Positions 15,522-23,486 of a DNA stretch of 34,133 bases are shown piece by piece. The number at the start of each line of letters is the position of its first letter. Position 1 is the stretch's first letter. The notes beneath the pieces were generated by a model, which did not search any database, had not been told where the DNA came from, and saw only the letters and a list, made by a program, of their open reading frames with translations. Origin of the DNA: an uncultured Eggerthellaceae bacterium (GTDB taxonomy: Bacteria; Actinomycetota; Coriobacteriia; Coriobacteriales; Eggerthellaceae); the NCBI GenBank assembly GCA_934645125.1, contig CAKUDT010000002.1, positions 1 through 34,133 on the forward strand, written 5' to 3'. A program made the translations under genes and the position numbers.

Positions 15522-18500
15522 TTACTCGCTAAACGTACCAACCAACGCGAAGTGCTGGATAGCAAACGCGTCAACTGCGTCAACGGACGCATCGCCGTTC
15601 ACGTCGGCCTTCAGGAAGCCTTCCATGGAAACAGCGCTGAAGTCGGTGTACACAGCACGTGCGATATCGTAGGCAAGCTGAGCGTCCACGATATTCACTT
15701 TGCCGTTCATGTTCACGTCGCCATCAGCAGCAACAACCTGGGCGTCGCCCTCAACAACGGCGAAGTCGCCGCGCGTCAAAGCAGCAGCTTCATCGGCAGT
15801 TGCGAGCGCCACAAAGGAGTCGCCCAGCTTGAACATGGGAGCACCCTTCATGGTTGCAACCTGGCCTTCGGCAACGTCGCCCACAAACGTGATCATCTTG
15901 ATGTCAGAAGCCTCAACGAAGGAAGCCTCGGACACCTTGAAATCACCCGCGTAAGCAACGGAAATCTTTGCGGGATCGGGGATTACGATGTCCTCGATGT
16001 CCATCGTGTTGCCCGAAGTGCCAAACACCGCGTCGCTCACGGAAACAGCCGCATCGCCTTCGGTCAGGGCCTCAAACGTTGCGGTCGCAACAACAATGCC
16101 CTCGGTAGGAACAGCGGTGTTGCCGTAGAACGTAACTACACCATTGTCGATGGTTGCCTCAAACGAGCCGTTCGCAGCACCTTCGGTAGCGGCAGTCAGG
16201 TTCAAGCCAGCGCCCTGAGTAATGGACGTCAACTTCAGATTCTCGCTCGCAGCAATCTTGAACTGCGCACAGCTCAGCGTAAGCGGAGCGGAAGCAACAA
16301 TGTTAACCGTCACGGTTTCGCCCGGCTTTACGGTTTCAGCGGAAGCCACAAGAGCAAGCTTATTCTGCAAAGCATCGTAGAGCGTTGCCAACTTCTCCTT
16401 GTCAGCGGTGGGGATCAGCTTCTGCACGTAACGTGCCTGAATACCCTGGGTCTGGCCATCGGGATACCAGTCGAAGATGTTCGAACCGCAGGTGTCATAA
16501 TGATCCTTGACCGCCTTGATTGCATTCACATCGTCTTGCGTCTTAATGTCGGCAACCGTTGCCGGCAAAGCAGCGATCTCAGCAGAAACGGAGTCGGCAG
16601 CCTTGAACATAGCTACGGCATGCAGCAGTTCGCTTTCGTTGGACTGGCCAATAACAAGCTTCTGAGCATCGGTCAAGGTCTGGTATGCAGCGTTGGCTGC
16701 GTTAACGGCATCGCGGTCAGCAGGATAGATGTCCCAGTATGCGTCACGCGTCAGAGCCTTGCCGTTTTCGTCAACGCCCTCGCGATAAATGTTCTGGATA
16801 GCGTTGATGACATTCTGGGTTGCCTCGTCAGCGATAATCTGAATGCGCTGATCGGTCCACTTCGTGCCATCGAACACGGCAAGAGCGGTGGGAATGTCAG
16901 CCTGAGCGATCGGCAGAACAAGAGCGCCCTGCTCGTTCGGCTCAATGAAGCCTTCTGTCGCAGCGGCAGCGGCTTCAGCCGTGCCAGCAAATGCCTTGGT
17001 AATGGCGGTCTTCGGCGTAACCGTAGCCGTCATAGCGGTGCCATCGGAAGCAACGGTAGCAGCAACGCCGTTCAGCGCGTCAAGATCAGACTGCAAAGCC
17101 ATCTCATACGTGCCAGCGGCAAGTGCCTTGTAGCCGCGGAAGCTCGGCAGCGTGAAGGAGATTTCCTTCGTTGCCTTCAGCTCGCCATCGGTAATCTTCG
17201 CCAACGTGTAATGATACGTCTTGCCCAACTGAACTTCCTTGGCGCTAAAGCTAATGTAGCCAGCATCGGAATCGGCAACAGAGGTCAGCGTACCGCCGGT
17301 GGTCTCGGCAGTCACTTCGCTTGCCGCCATCTTGAACGCACGGTTGTAGTTGCGGCTGTCAACATACAGGCGAACGAAGATGTTGGACTGATTATCGTTG
17401 TAAGCAACCATGAAGTAGGGGTCGTCTACCATAGCGTTGCCGTTCAGAACATCATAGCCACTCGGCAGAGCAGGCCAGATGATGGGCAGCTGATTGTAGG
17501 ATTCTTCAGCAGCAACCAGCTTGTCATAGTTGGTAACTTCAGCCTTGCGGAAGTCCATCAAGGCATCGTAACCAGAGCGAGCGGCACGAATGGTCGCACC
17601 GTCAGCGTAAGTCACGGTCTCAGGCAGCTGGGCGATGGTATCGATAACCGCCTGAGCAGCGGGGCTTGCGCCTTCCAGCTTGGACATGTCGGTCAAGGAC
17701 AGTTCAAGGGCGTACTTCGTGGACTTGTAGAACGTTTTGCCGTCCTTCTTCAACAGCGTGACCGGCGTAGGAGCGGTCAGCATGTCGGCGGTCACGGGAA
17801 TCTCGAACTGGTAGAAACCGTCGGAGGTCTTCTCGCCCATGATGGTCTTATCAAGCGTTGCGTCAGCCACAACACCCATGAAGATGCCCATGTAGCTGGC
17901 GGAAGAGGTCTTGAAGCGAACCTTCATCGTGCCGTTGTCAATGAACAGCGCAGCATCGGACACCTTGCACATGGTAAACGGCGTGTGGTCGCTGTCCTTG
18001 TTGATGCTGGCAGTAATGTTGTACGTGCCGCCCAGAACGCTCACCTTCGTGGGGTTCATGATAACAGGCGTGTCCGTGCTGTCGGTGCCGCATGCGGTCA
18101 GGTAGTAATCGCCGCCTTCGGGCAGGGTCACCGTTGCCTTGCCTTCAGCGTTCGTGGTGACACCTTCAAGTTCGGTCACCGCACCAGTCGTTGCATCCAC
18201 CGTGGCCAGCTTGACGCCTTCCATAGCGGTGGCAGCAGCCTTCATGGCAGCGCCGTCCTTGTACATATAGCCGTTCATGGCGGAAACACCCGTCACCGTC
18301 ACTTCAAAGGAAGTGCCCGCAACAATCTGAGCAGGGGCTTCGACGTACGTGTACTTGTCGGCATAAGAATCGGACTGATAGGTGTAGAACTCAACGAAGT
18401 CACCGCTGTTGACCTTCGTGGTGGTGATCAGGGTGCCATTGTAGCCGCCGAAAGAAGACTCAGTGCCATCGTTCGGAGACGCATGGTTCACGAAGAAGCC

Positions 18501-20294
18501 ATTGGAAGCATCGGTACCGAAGTACGTCTTCACCCAACCGGAGTCCGCCCAATCTAACATGGTCTTGGCAGTCTCGGTAGTGAAGGCTTCGCCGAACACG
18601 TCAATGGCAGCAGAAACCATAACGTCAGCTGCGGAAACGCCCTCGGAAGGAGCGATGGAGTCCGCGTAGCCATAAGATTCTGCCAGATCACCGGATACTT
18701 CCTTATCCGTAGCGGGAGCAGCCAAGTAAGCACCGGCCGTCTGTGCAGAGTAGCTCACAGTTGCCGTTGCGGGGGGCTCGGTGGGAACAGCAGCGCCTGC
18801 GATGGTAAGCGTCATGTTGTTCTTGTTCAGCGTGACGGTCGTGTCAATCCAGGTGTCATCGGCCTGACGGAACGCAATTGCTTCCGTGAACGTGCCGTCG
18901 TAGGACTGAAGGCCACCACGGTTGCCATCAACGATAGGCAGAGAAAGCGTGCCGCTGGCAGCTTCGATGATGCCCTCGGTTGCCAGCGAAGCTGCCTCAG
19001 CGGTGCCCAGATAAGCGGCCGTTGCATCGGTGGTGATGATTGCCGTTTCGGAGTAGCCGTTAGACTGAGGACCACCAACGGTGTCCAGCGTTGCTGCGGT
19101 CACCGCCGGAGCCTTGCCCGTCACGGAAGTGGTCAGCGCAGCCTGGCCTTCGTAGTCGCCCGTCCACAGCGTTTCCGCATCGGTGTCAAGCTTGAACATG
19201 CGAGGGTACACGCACTGCCAGAACGCCTTGGTGCCGTCCTTGTAAGCGGTGTAGTTGCGCACGCTCAAAGCAGCAACGGCGTAGGTATTTTCGCCTGCTT
19301 CAACAGGAACAACGAACTCGTACATGCCGGCTTCGTTCATGGTGTAGTGAATCAGCTGGCTTTCGATGGTAGACTCAGCAGCCATGCACTGATCGAACGT
19401 GCCCATGAACAGGTCACCGTAGCCGGTGCCGCTCAAAGCAAAGCGCAAATTCACTTTGTCGCCCGTGGTCTCGATGGACGCAGAAACAACCTTGAACATA
19501 CCCGTGGCGTTCGTGATGTTCTCGGTGGCAATCTCGGTTACAACGGTCTCGGGCGCTGCCGAAGTCTCATCGATGGTGTTGGTGATCGAGAACACAATCT
19601 CGGTACCCATGGAGGTCGAATGAGCGCTCAGATACTGCGTGCTGTTCAGATCGATCGGCACGTTCTTGAAGACCGAGTTGCTGCCGCTGGGTGCGGAGTT
19701 CTCAATCTTCACGCCGCCCATGTAGATGTAGTCGTAGGTCGTGCTTTCAACCGTTACCGTGCCTGTAGCCTTGCCGCCAACAACGGTGACGTCGGTGATG
19801 CTCCACGGGCGCTGGCGGCTTGAAGTGGACTTACCCTTGCTGTACTCGGAAGACAGCGCAGGGGTGGTGGTTTCGGTATACGTGTTATCTGCAAGCGTGG
19901 TGCTGTTGTCGCAATCGGCGATTGCCTTCATTGCCCACTCGGCGCACTCCAGAATGCGACCATAGGTGTAGGTGCTGTTGTCTGCAACAGTGGTATCAAG
20001 AACTTGCTGGTCGGCTTCATCGAGAGCGTTGAAGGCATTGACCGCAGCCGTAATCTGGCTGTCGTACGTACCCTTTTCCGCTGCCGTGACCTGCGGAGCC
20101 GTGGGCAGTGCCGCGATGAGAGCCTTTGCTGCGGCGACATCGCTGTCGCTCAGTGCCGTAATGCCGCTTTCGGGTTCAGCGGCAGGTTGCGCAAGTGCAA
20201 CGGCAGGCGTCATGCCGAATGCAAGCGTAACCGAAAGAACAGCAGCCGTTACCTTGGTAAGCGGACTGTCCTTTCTGAAGAGCTTCTTCTTCAT
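15522..20294 (-). CDS. 1590-aa secreted multidomain protein (NEAT-like, DUF4430-like, cohesin-like, dockerin) under a cobalamin riboswitch
   Basis: Large exported protein, predicted ligand-capture hub. ATG 20294 has AAAGGA five bases upstream; the upstream in-frame ATG 20366 lies inside the terminator and is rejected. Residues 1-36 are a signal peptide ending ALAQ. About 45-110 is a small helical repeat. About 135-241 and 260-368 are NEAT-like beta domains (SSEYSKGKSTSSRQRPWSI; YGDLFMGTFDQ). GTAEAASLATEG recurs near 425 and as GTAEAAAAATEGFIEP near 1090, marking diverged copies. About 530-650 is DUF4430-like (VDVFGEAF-type start, FFVNHASPNDG, VNSGDFVEFYTYQ); DUF4430 is related to the transcobalamin fold. 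About 780-890 is another beta domain (YMGIFMGVV). About 1316-1446 is a cohesin-like domain (TVKPGETVTVNIVAS) and 1523-1585 a dockerin (DVNMNGKVNIVD, DVNGDASVDAVD). There is no membrane anchor. Ligand and fold calls are inferences; riboswitch control points to corrinoids. Confidence 0.85.
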   Translation of the reverse strand: MKKKLFRKDSPLTKVTAAVLSVTLAFGMTPAVALAQPAAEPESGITALSDSDVAAAKALIAALPTAPQVTAAEKGTYDSQITAAVNAFNALDEADQQVLDTTVADNSTYTYGRILECAEWAMKAIADCDNSTTLADNTYTETTTPALSSEYSKGKSTSSRQRPWSITDVTVVGGKATGTVTVESTTYDYIYMGGVKIENSAPSGSNSVFKNVPIDLNSTQYLSAHSTSMGTEIVFSITNTIDETSAAPETVVTEIATENITNATGMFKVVSASIETTGDKVNLRFALSGTGYGDLFMGTFDQCMAAESTIESQLIHYTMNEAGMYEFVVPVEAGENTYAVAALSVRNYTAYKDGTKAFWQCVYPRMFKLDTDAETLWTGDYEGQAALTTSVTGKAPAVTAATLDTVGGPQSNGYSETAIITTDATAAYLGTAEAASLATEGIIEAASGTLSLPIVDGNRGGLQSYDGTFTEAIAFRQADDTWIDTTVTLNKNNMTLTIAGAAVPTEPPATATVSYSAQTAGAYLAAPATDKEVSGDLAESYGYADSIAPSEGVSAADVMVSAAIDVFGEAFTTETAKTMLDWADSGWVKTYFGTDASNGFFVNHASPNDGTESSFGGYNGTLITTTKVNSGDFVEFYTYQSDSYADKYTYVEAPAQIVAGTSFEVTVTGVSAMNGYMYKDGAAMKAAATAMEGVKLATVDATTGAVTELEGVTTNAEGKATVTLPEGGDYYLTACGTDSTDTPVIMNPTKVSVLGGTYNITASINKDSDHTPFTMCKVSDAALFIDNGTMKVRFKTSSASYMGIFMGVVADATLDKTIMGEKTSDGFYQFEIPVTADMLTAPTPVTLLKKDGKTFYKSTKYALELSLTDMSKLEGASPAAQAVIDTIAQLPETVTYADGATIRAARSGYDALMDFRKAEVTNYDKLVAAEESYNQLPIIWPALPSGYDVLNGNAMVDDPYFMVAYNDNQSNIFVRLYVDSRNYNRAFKMAASEVTAETTGGTLTSVADSDAGYISFSAKEVQLGKTYHYTLAKITDGELKATKEISFTLPSFRGYKALAAGTYEMALQSDLDALNGVAATVASDGTAMTATVTPKTAITKAFAGTAEAAAAATEGFIEPNEQGALVLPIAQADIPTALAVFDGTKWTDQRIQIIADEATQNVINAIQNIYREGVDENGKALTRDAYWDIYPADRDAVNAANAAYQTLTDAQKLVIGQSNESELLHAVAMFKAADSVSAEIAALPATVADIKTQDDVNAIKAVKDHYDTCGSNIFDWYPDGQTQGIQARYVQKLIPTADKEKLATLYDALQNKLALVASAETVKPGETVTVNIVASAPLTLSCAQFKIAASENLKLTSITQGAGLNLTAATEGAANGSFEATIDNGVVTFYGNTAVPTEGIVVATATFEALTEGDAAVSVSDAVFGTSGNTMDIEDIVIPDPAKISVAYAGDFKVSEASFVEASDIKMITFVGDVAEGQVATMKGAPMFKLGDSFVALATADEAAALTRGDFAVVEGDAQVVAADGDVNMNGKVNIVDAQLAYDIARAVYTDFSAVSMEGFLKADVNGDASVDAVDAFAIQHFALVGTFSE

Positions 20295-20343
20295 TTTGTT
20301 CCTTTCTTTTTCCTTGGCCTTATCCGCCACGTCGCTTTTCCCC

Positions 20344-20378
20344 AAAAGAAAAACCGTGATGGACATCTTCCATCACGG
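20344..20378 (-). terminator. Riboswitch-linked intrinsic terminator
   Basis: CCGTGATGG (20370-20378) and CCATCACGG (20354-20362) form a perfect 9-bp stem with a 7-base loop, followed on the minus strand by TTTTTCTTTT. It lies between the cobalamin riboswitch and the start codon 50 bp further on. CACGG at 20388-20392 can pair with CCGTG (20374-20378) as a competing antiterminator, which suits transcriptional control by B12. Confidence 0.9.
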
Positions 20379-20432
20379 CCCGTTTTCCCGTGGAGAAATC
20401 CGCCTTTGACGTGCGGATTTGCGCCATGCCTT

Positions 20433-20608
20433 GTAGGTCTTCTGACTTGCGCGTTCGAAAGCCCGCAAGCGTACGCCCATGCTTGCTTGCCTTCACGCCG
20501 CGCACTCCGCCTTCCCAGGTTGCCCCAGTGGCCGGCTTTCGCCTTTGAAGTGCCCGGCTCCGCGCTTACAGCGGCGGGTGCCGTTCAGGAGTTTCACCTG
20601 ATTCCCTT
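20433..20608 (-). promoter_or_regulatory. Cobalamin (B12) riboswitch aptamer
   Basis: Read on the minus strand, the conserved blocks come in the right order. GGGAATCAGGTGAAACTCC begins at 20606. GGCACCCGCCGCTGTAAGCG matches the CCCGC-ACTGT core. GCCACTG and GGGAAGGC follow, and the B12 box AAGTCAGAAGACCTAC (consensus AGYCMGRAGACCKGCC) lies at 20433-20449. Cobalamin aptamers bind adenosyl-, methyl- or hydroxocobalamin and usually turn genes off. Here an intrinsic terminator follows the aptamer, so B12 should stop transcription before the 1590-aa surface protein. Confidence 0.96.
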
Positions 20609-20851
20609 GTCCATCTTTGCGGGCACGCGTTGAGCGCGGCGCTTTGGGCATCCTGCTTCGACGAATCGGGCTGATTGACCGATTCTGACAAGCAGAACTC
20701 GAAGACGCACTGCGCTTTGGCGCGGCACTTTGGCACTTGAGGCGCCTCGGTGCACGATGCTTTGACGAGCCGCATCTCAAGGCAACCGCTCAAGTGAGCG
20801 AAGCCCCCGGATGCGCTGCGCTTTAGCGAACCGCAAAGACACAAGTCATGA
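20609..20851. other. Leader segment between rod RNA and riboswitch
   Basis: No gene is supported. On the minus strand this would be transcribed leader. It contains a 7-bp hairpin, GAATCGG/CCGATTC (20663-20669 with 20679-20685), and a self-complementary GAGGCGCCTC near 20738. I saw no good second promoter and no terminator. Confidence 0.4.
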
Positions 20852-21017
20852 TTCGTGGTCCAACCGCCTGTATTCCCTGGTCAAAAGCGCATCGAACGCC
20901 TTGATCGAAATCTGGGGAGGAACTTCGTTTGAGGTCTCATCTCGGATAAGGCCCCACTCGAAATTCCGCCGAGTTTCCCCGTCTTTGGGCACAGGAATAC
21001 CACTGTCCTACCACGAA
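20852..21017 (-). ncRNA. 166-nt rod-like structured RNA (6S-like shape or riboswitch leader), unidentified
   Basis: The minus-strand RNA begins TTCGTGGT (21010-21017) and ends ACCACGAA (20852-20859), a perfect closing stem. Inside, GTATTCCTG pairs with CAGGGAATAC around one bulged G, and GGAATTTCG pairs with CGAAGTTCC with one G-U. The element starts about seven bases after a good -10 box, so it lies at the very 5' end of the transcript. A long rod of 160-200 nt with interior loops resembles 6S RNA, but I do not recognise 6S sequence motifs and no terminator follows. It may instead be a second leader element of the B12-controlled transcript. Confidence 0.4.
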
Positions 21018-21024
21018 CGGTGAA

Positions 21025-21053
21025 ATTATAGTTTTTTTAGGCCGTGGAGACAA
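21025..21053 (-). promoter_or_regulatory. Promoter driving the B12-riboswitch transcript leftward
   Basis: TTGTCT (21048-21053) and TATAAT (21025-21030) are separated by exactly 17 bp on the minus strand, with an A-rich spacer next to the -10. The -10 is a perfect consensus box. The predicted start falls at the first bases of the rod-like RNA, about 720 nt before the start codon of the 1590-aa gene. Confidence 0.75.
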
Positions 21054-21170
21054 TTCCTTGGGGCATGATTCCATATCGCATCAGGGGAAATGGCGGTCGC
21101 GATGCCAAAGCCGTTACGATAAGGCGCACAGCGTAAAATCCGCAGGTGAAGGCGCTGTTTGCAGCCGCAA

Positions 21171-21346
21171 CAAACCCACAGAAAAGTGAGTCGTTTTTAT
21201 CATGACGTCGAAGGAAGAGGCGCTTCTTTCGACGTCTAACGTAAGCAGCAACAGCGGCGGCAGTCGTAGCGGCAAGCACGCGTGCTACGATGGCGTCCGC
21301 AGCGTGCGCGCTGCGCGCTTGCCGCCTCGATTCCCTTGGAAAAGTG
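21171..21346 (+). repeat. First copy of a roughly 180-bp upstream block (R1)
   Basis: This stretch is repeated in the same orientation at 25078-25250 with scattered differences. It opens with a terminator-like hairpin ACCCAC-AGAAAA-GTGAGT then CGTTTTT (21174-21198), followed here by a strong inverted repeat GACGTCGAA (21204-21212) / TTCGACGTC (21228-21236), then a shared GC-rich segment with AGCGGCGGCAGTCGTAGCGG, and ends at the first TTCCCTTG motif. It lies upstream of the first AAA/DUF4143 gene. It has no convincing reading frame of its own. Confidence 0.8.
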
Positions 21347-21445
21347 CGATTTATGAATGTTGATTCCCTTGAAAAAGTGCGTTCTATAAACACGAGTTCC
21401 CTTGAAAAAGTGTAATATACATGAAATAATTCCCTTGAAAAAGTG
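21331..21445 (+). repeat. Four 16-bp iterons, 33-bp period, upstream of the first AAA/DUF4143 gene
   Basis: TTCCCTTGAAAAAGTG occurs at 21364-21379, 21397-21412 and 21430-21445, with one variant (TTCCCTTGGAAAAGTG) at 21331-21346. Starts are exactly 33 bp apart, about three helical turns, and the 17-bp spacers differ from each other. The array ends 45 bp before the ATPase start codon. Fixed phasing suggests cooperative protein binding. Because 33 is a multiple of three, the minus strand also reads as an 11-residue repeat (HFFKG...), but there is no ribosome binding site for it. Confidence 0.85.
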
Positions 21446-21489
21446 TAATTCCCCAGTTAAACGCCATCGCAAATAGCAAAGAGGAAGCA

Positions 21490-22833
21490 ATGTTTGAACG
21501 CAAAATAATGGACACCCTGATTCATTGGAAGCAAAGCGGAATCTGCAATCGAAAAGCCTTAGTGATCAAGGGTCTTCGACAAATAGGAAAAACCTTTATT
21601 GTGCGTGAATTCGCTCGCCAGAACTACGGCAACGAAGTCTATGTCAACTTCAAAAACAACAACTCAGCGAAAGCCGTATTCGACGACGATTTGATTGTCG
21701 ATCGGTTGACGATGGATCTTTCTGCAATTATGCCGGGAACTCAATTTGTACCTGGTGATACATTAATCATCTTCGATGAAGTGCAAGAGTGTGCAAACGC
21801 ACGAGCGAGCATAAAAGCGTTCGTAGAAGACGGGCGATACCATGTGATATGCACAGGATCCCTTCTAGGAATCAGAGGATACAACCGCAAGCAAAGCAAG
21901 GGTGTCCCCACGGGATTCGAACGCATTGTGTACATGCATTCCATGGATTTCGAGGAATTTCTTTGGGCAAAAGGAGTGAGTCCAAAGATTATAGACTACC
22001 TAAAGTCTTGCTACGAGAAACGCGAACCAGTGCGCGAAGCAGTGCATCAAAGTCTGATGCGATACTTCAGAGAATACATCTGCGTCGGTGGTCTTCCTGC
22101 CGTCGTGCAAGAATTTCTCGAAACAAACGATATGGGCGCCGTGCGCCAAGAACAACTTGATCTTATCGAAGAATACCGGAATGATTTCGGTAAACATCTT
22201 GATTCGAGCGAAAGAGAAGCAACGGACCTCGTCTTGCTAGCACGAATTAATCGCGTTTTCGATTCGATTCCCGGTCAACTGGCCAAAGAGAACAAAAAGT
22301 TCCAATACTCGAAGCTAGAAAAAGGGGGGCGCTCAGAAACATACCAGGCGGCAATTCAGTGGCTATGCGATGCAGGGCTAGCCGTGCGCTGCCATAACCT
22401 GGAACTCCCCCAATCACCCCTTGAGGGAAACGCCATAGAAAACATTTTCAAGCTCTATCTTCAGGACTCGGGTTTGTTTGTGGCAATGCTTGAAGAAGGC
22501 AGCGCAGGCGATATTCTTATGGGCAACCTGGGCATATACAAAGGAGCGGTTTACGAAAATATTGTGGCCGACGCCTTTTCAAAAATGGGACGCCCTCTTT
22601 ATTATTTCCACAAGGACAGCGGACTTGAAATAGACTTCGTAACCAGAATCGACAATCAAATTGCGCTTGTGGAAGTCAAGGCGACCACGGGGCGCACAAA
22701 ATCAGCCGACACAATCGCGAAAAATCCCGATCGCTACGGACCAACGATTTGCATAAAGCTGGGCGATTACAACGTAGGGGAAGCCAACGGACGATTGACG
22801 CTGCCGTACTATATGGCTTTCCTTTTGAAATAG
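21490..22833 (+). CDS. AAA ATPase with DUF4143 C-terminal domain (first copy)
   Basis: Cytoplasmic ATPase of the AAA_14/DUF4143 type, common in gut bacteria and of unknown function. ATG 21490 has GAGGAAG just upstream; 447 aa is normal. Walker A is GLRQIGKT (28-35), Walker B TLIIFDEVQE (91-100), and a sensor-like ICTGSLLGI follows. The middle region DFEEFLWAKG and YICVGGLPAVVQEF is typical. The C-terminal DUF4143 ends with GLEIDFVTR and ALVEVKAT, an E-D-ExK arrangement like PD-(D/E)XK nuclease folds. It is preceded by the 33-bp-phased iterons and converges on the duplicated lipoprotein 22 bp away. Sequence is quite different from the second ATPase nearby. Confidence 0.9.
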   Translation: MFERKIMDTLIHWKQSGICNRKALVIKGLRQIGKTFIVREFARQNYGNEVYVNFKNNNSAKAVFDDDLIVDRLTMDLSAIMPGTQFVPGDTLIIFDEVQECANARASIKAFVEDGRYHVICTGSLLGIRGYNRKQSKGVPTGFERIVYMHSMDFEEFLWAKGVSPKIIDYLKSCYEKREPVREAVHQSLMRYFREYICVGGLPAVVQEFLETNDMGAVRQEQLDLIEEYRNDFGKHLDSSEREATDLVLLARINRVFDSIPGQLAKENKKFQYSKLEKGGRSETYQAAIQWLCDAGLAVRCHNLELPQSPLEGNAIENIFKLYLQDSGLFVAMLEEGSAGDILMGNLGIYKGAVYENIVADAFSKMGRPLYYFHKDSGLEIDFVTRIDNQIALVEVKATTGRTKSADTIAKNPDRYGPTICIKLGDYNVGEANGRLTLPYYMAFLLK

Positions 22834-22855
22834 GCGCAGAATCAGAGTCCCCTTG

Positions 22856-23452
22856 CTAGTACGTTTCGCCGCAGGTGGAGCAGCGGTAGTAGCCGCGGTC
22901 TTCCTGGTGGGTCTCGGCCTCAACGTGCTCGTAATGGTCGAGGACCTGCTTGTCGGTGAGGGTATGGCCCTTCTCGCCCTGAAGAATCATGTCCTTCCCG
23001 TGGCTGTCGCTAACCTCGCAGCCGCACTTATGGCACCACGTCGCCCAGCGGTACACCGGCTTGTCGTACGCTTCGCGGTGGACGACGTCCACCCACTGCG
23101 GGACCCACTCCCACGAATGCTCATGGGCGGCGGGCTGGGGTTCAGGTGCATCCGAACCGAAATCGCCGCCGGAAGAGCCAACCGTGGGAGCGGAAGAGGA
23201 CACTTCCGCAGAAGAACCATCGCCCTCTTGCCCACCTTCCCCGGCGTCAACGTCAACGGAATAAGCACTAGCCGCTGCATCGGACGAAGCCGACGCGAAA
23301 GACGCGGCAGCACCGCTCGACAAAGCAACCGCCGATGCATCCGACGAGACGGACTCGGCACCCGAACGGCTGCATGAGCATCCTGCAAGGGGGAGCGCTA
23401 TCAGAAGATGCGCGACGACAATTCCCATCATCTTACCAGCCGATTCACCCAC
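22856..23452 (-). CDS. Zinc-ribbon-like lipoprotein, copy 1
   Basis: Predicted lipoprotein of 198 aa. I start it at GTG 23452, which has AAGGAAGGGG upstream at six bases; the open frame extends further into the end of the ATPase gene. The signal peptide ends ALPLAGC (lipobox). A Ser/Ala/Asp-rich linker follows. The C-terminal domain (about 120-198) has HEHSWEWVPQWVDVVHREAY, WCHKCGCEV, and HYEHVEAETHQED...CSTCGETY, giving two CxxC pairs with several His, probably a metal site. It is clearly homologous to the C-terminus of the giant LPXTG frame at 26627-27286. The similarity begins about ten bases before the ribosome binding site and ends just past the stop, at the ribosome binding site of the following gene. 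Confidence 0.8.
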   Translation of the reverse strand: MGESAGKMMGIVVAHLLIALPLAGCSCSRSGAESVSSDASAVALSSGAAASFASASSDAAASAYSVDVDAGEGGQEGDGSSAEVSSSAPTVGSSGGDFGSDAPEPQPAAHEHSWEWVPQWVDVVHREAYDKPVYRWATWCHKCGCEVSDSHGKDMILQGEKGHTLTDKQVLDHYEHVEAETHQEDRGYYRCSTCGETY

Positions 23453-23486
23453 AGCAGACCCCTTCCTTGCAAGCCGGAAAACAAAT

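Noticed and set aside
15468..18557. 1029-codon plus-strand open frame
   Set aside because: It is antisense to the 1590-aa gene, which has a ribosome binding site, signal peptide, domains and a riboswitch. The antisense frame has no start context or domains and results from codon bias.
20811..21023. Plus-strand 70-codon frame across the rod-like RNA
   Set aside because: No ribosome binding site; the complementary arms explain the sequence better as minus-strand RNA structure.
21331..21445. Possible CRISPR array
   Set aside because: Repeats are 16 bp with 17-bp spacers, below CRISPR sizes, and no cas genes are nearby.
21236..21490. Minus-strand frame with an 11-residue HFFKG repeat
   Set aside because: The repeat follows from the 33-bp phasing of the DNA motif; no ribosome binding site and the rest is Arg/Cys-rich noise.
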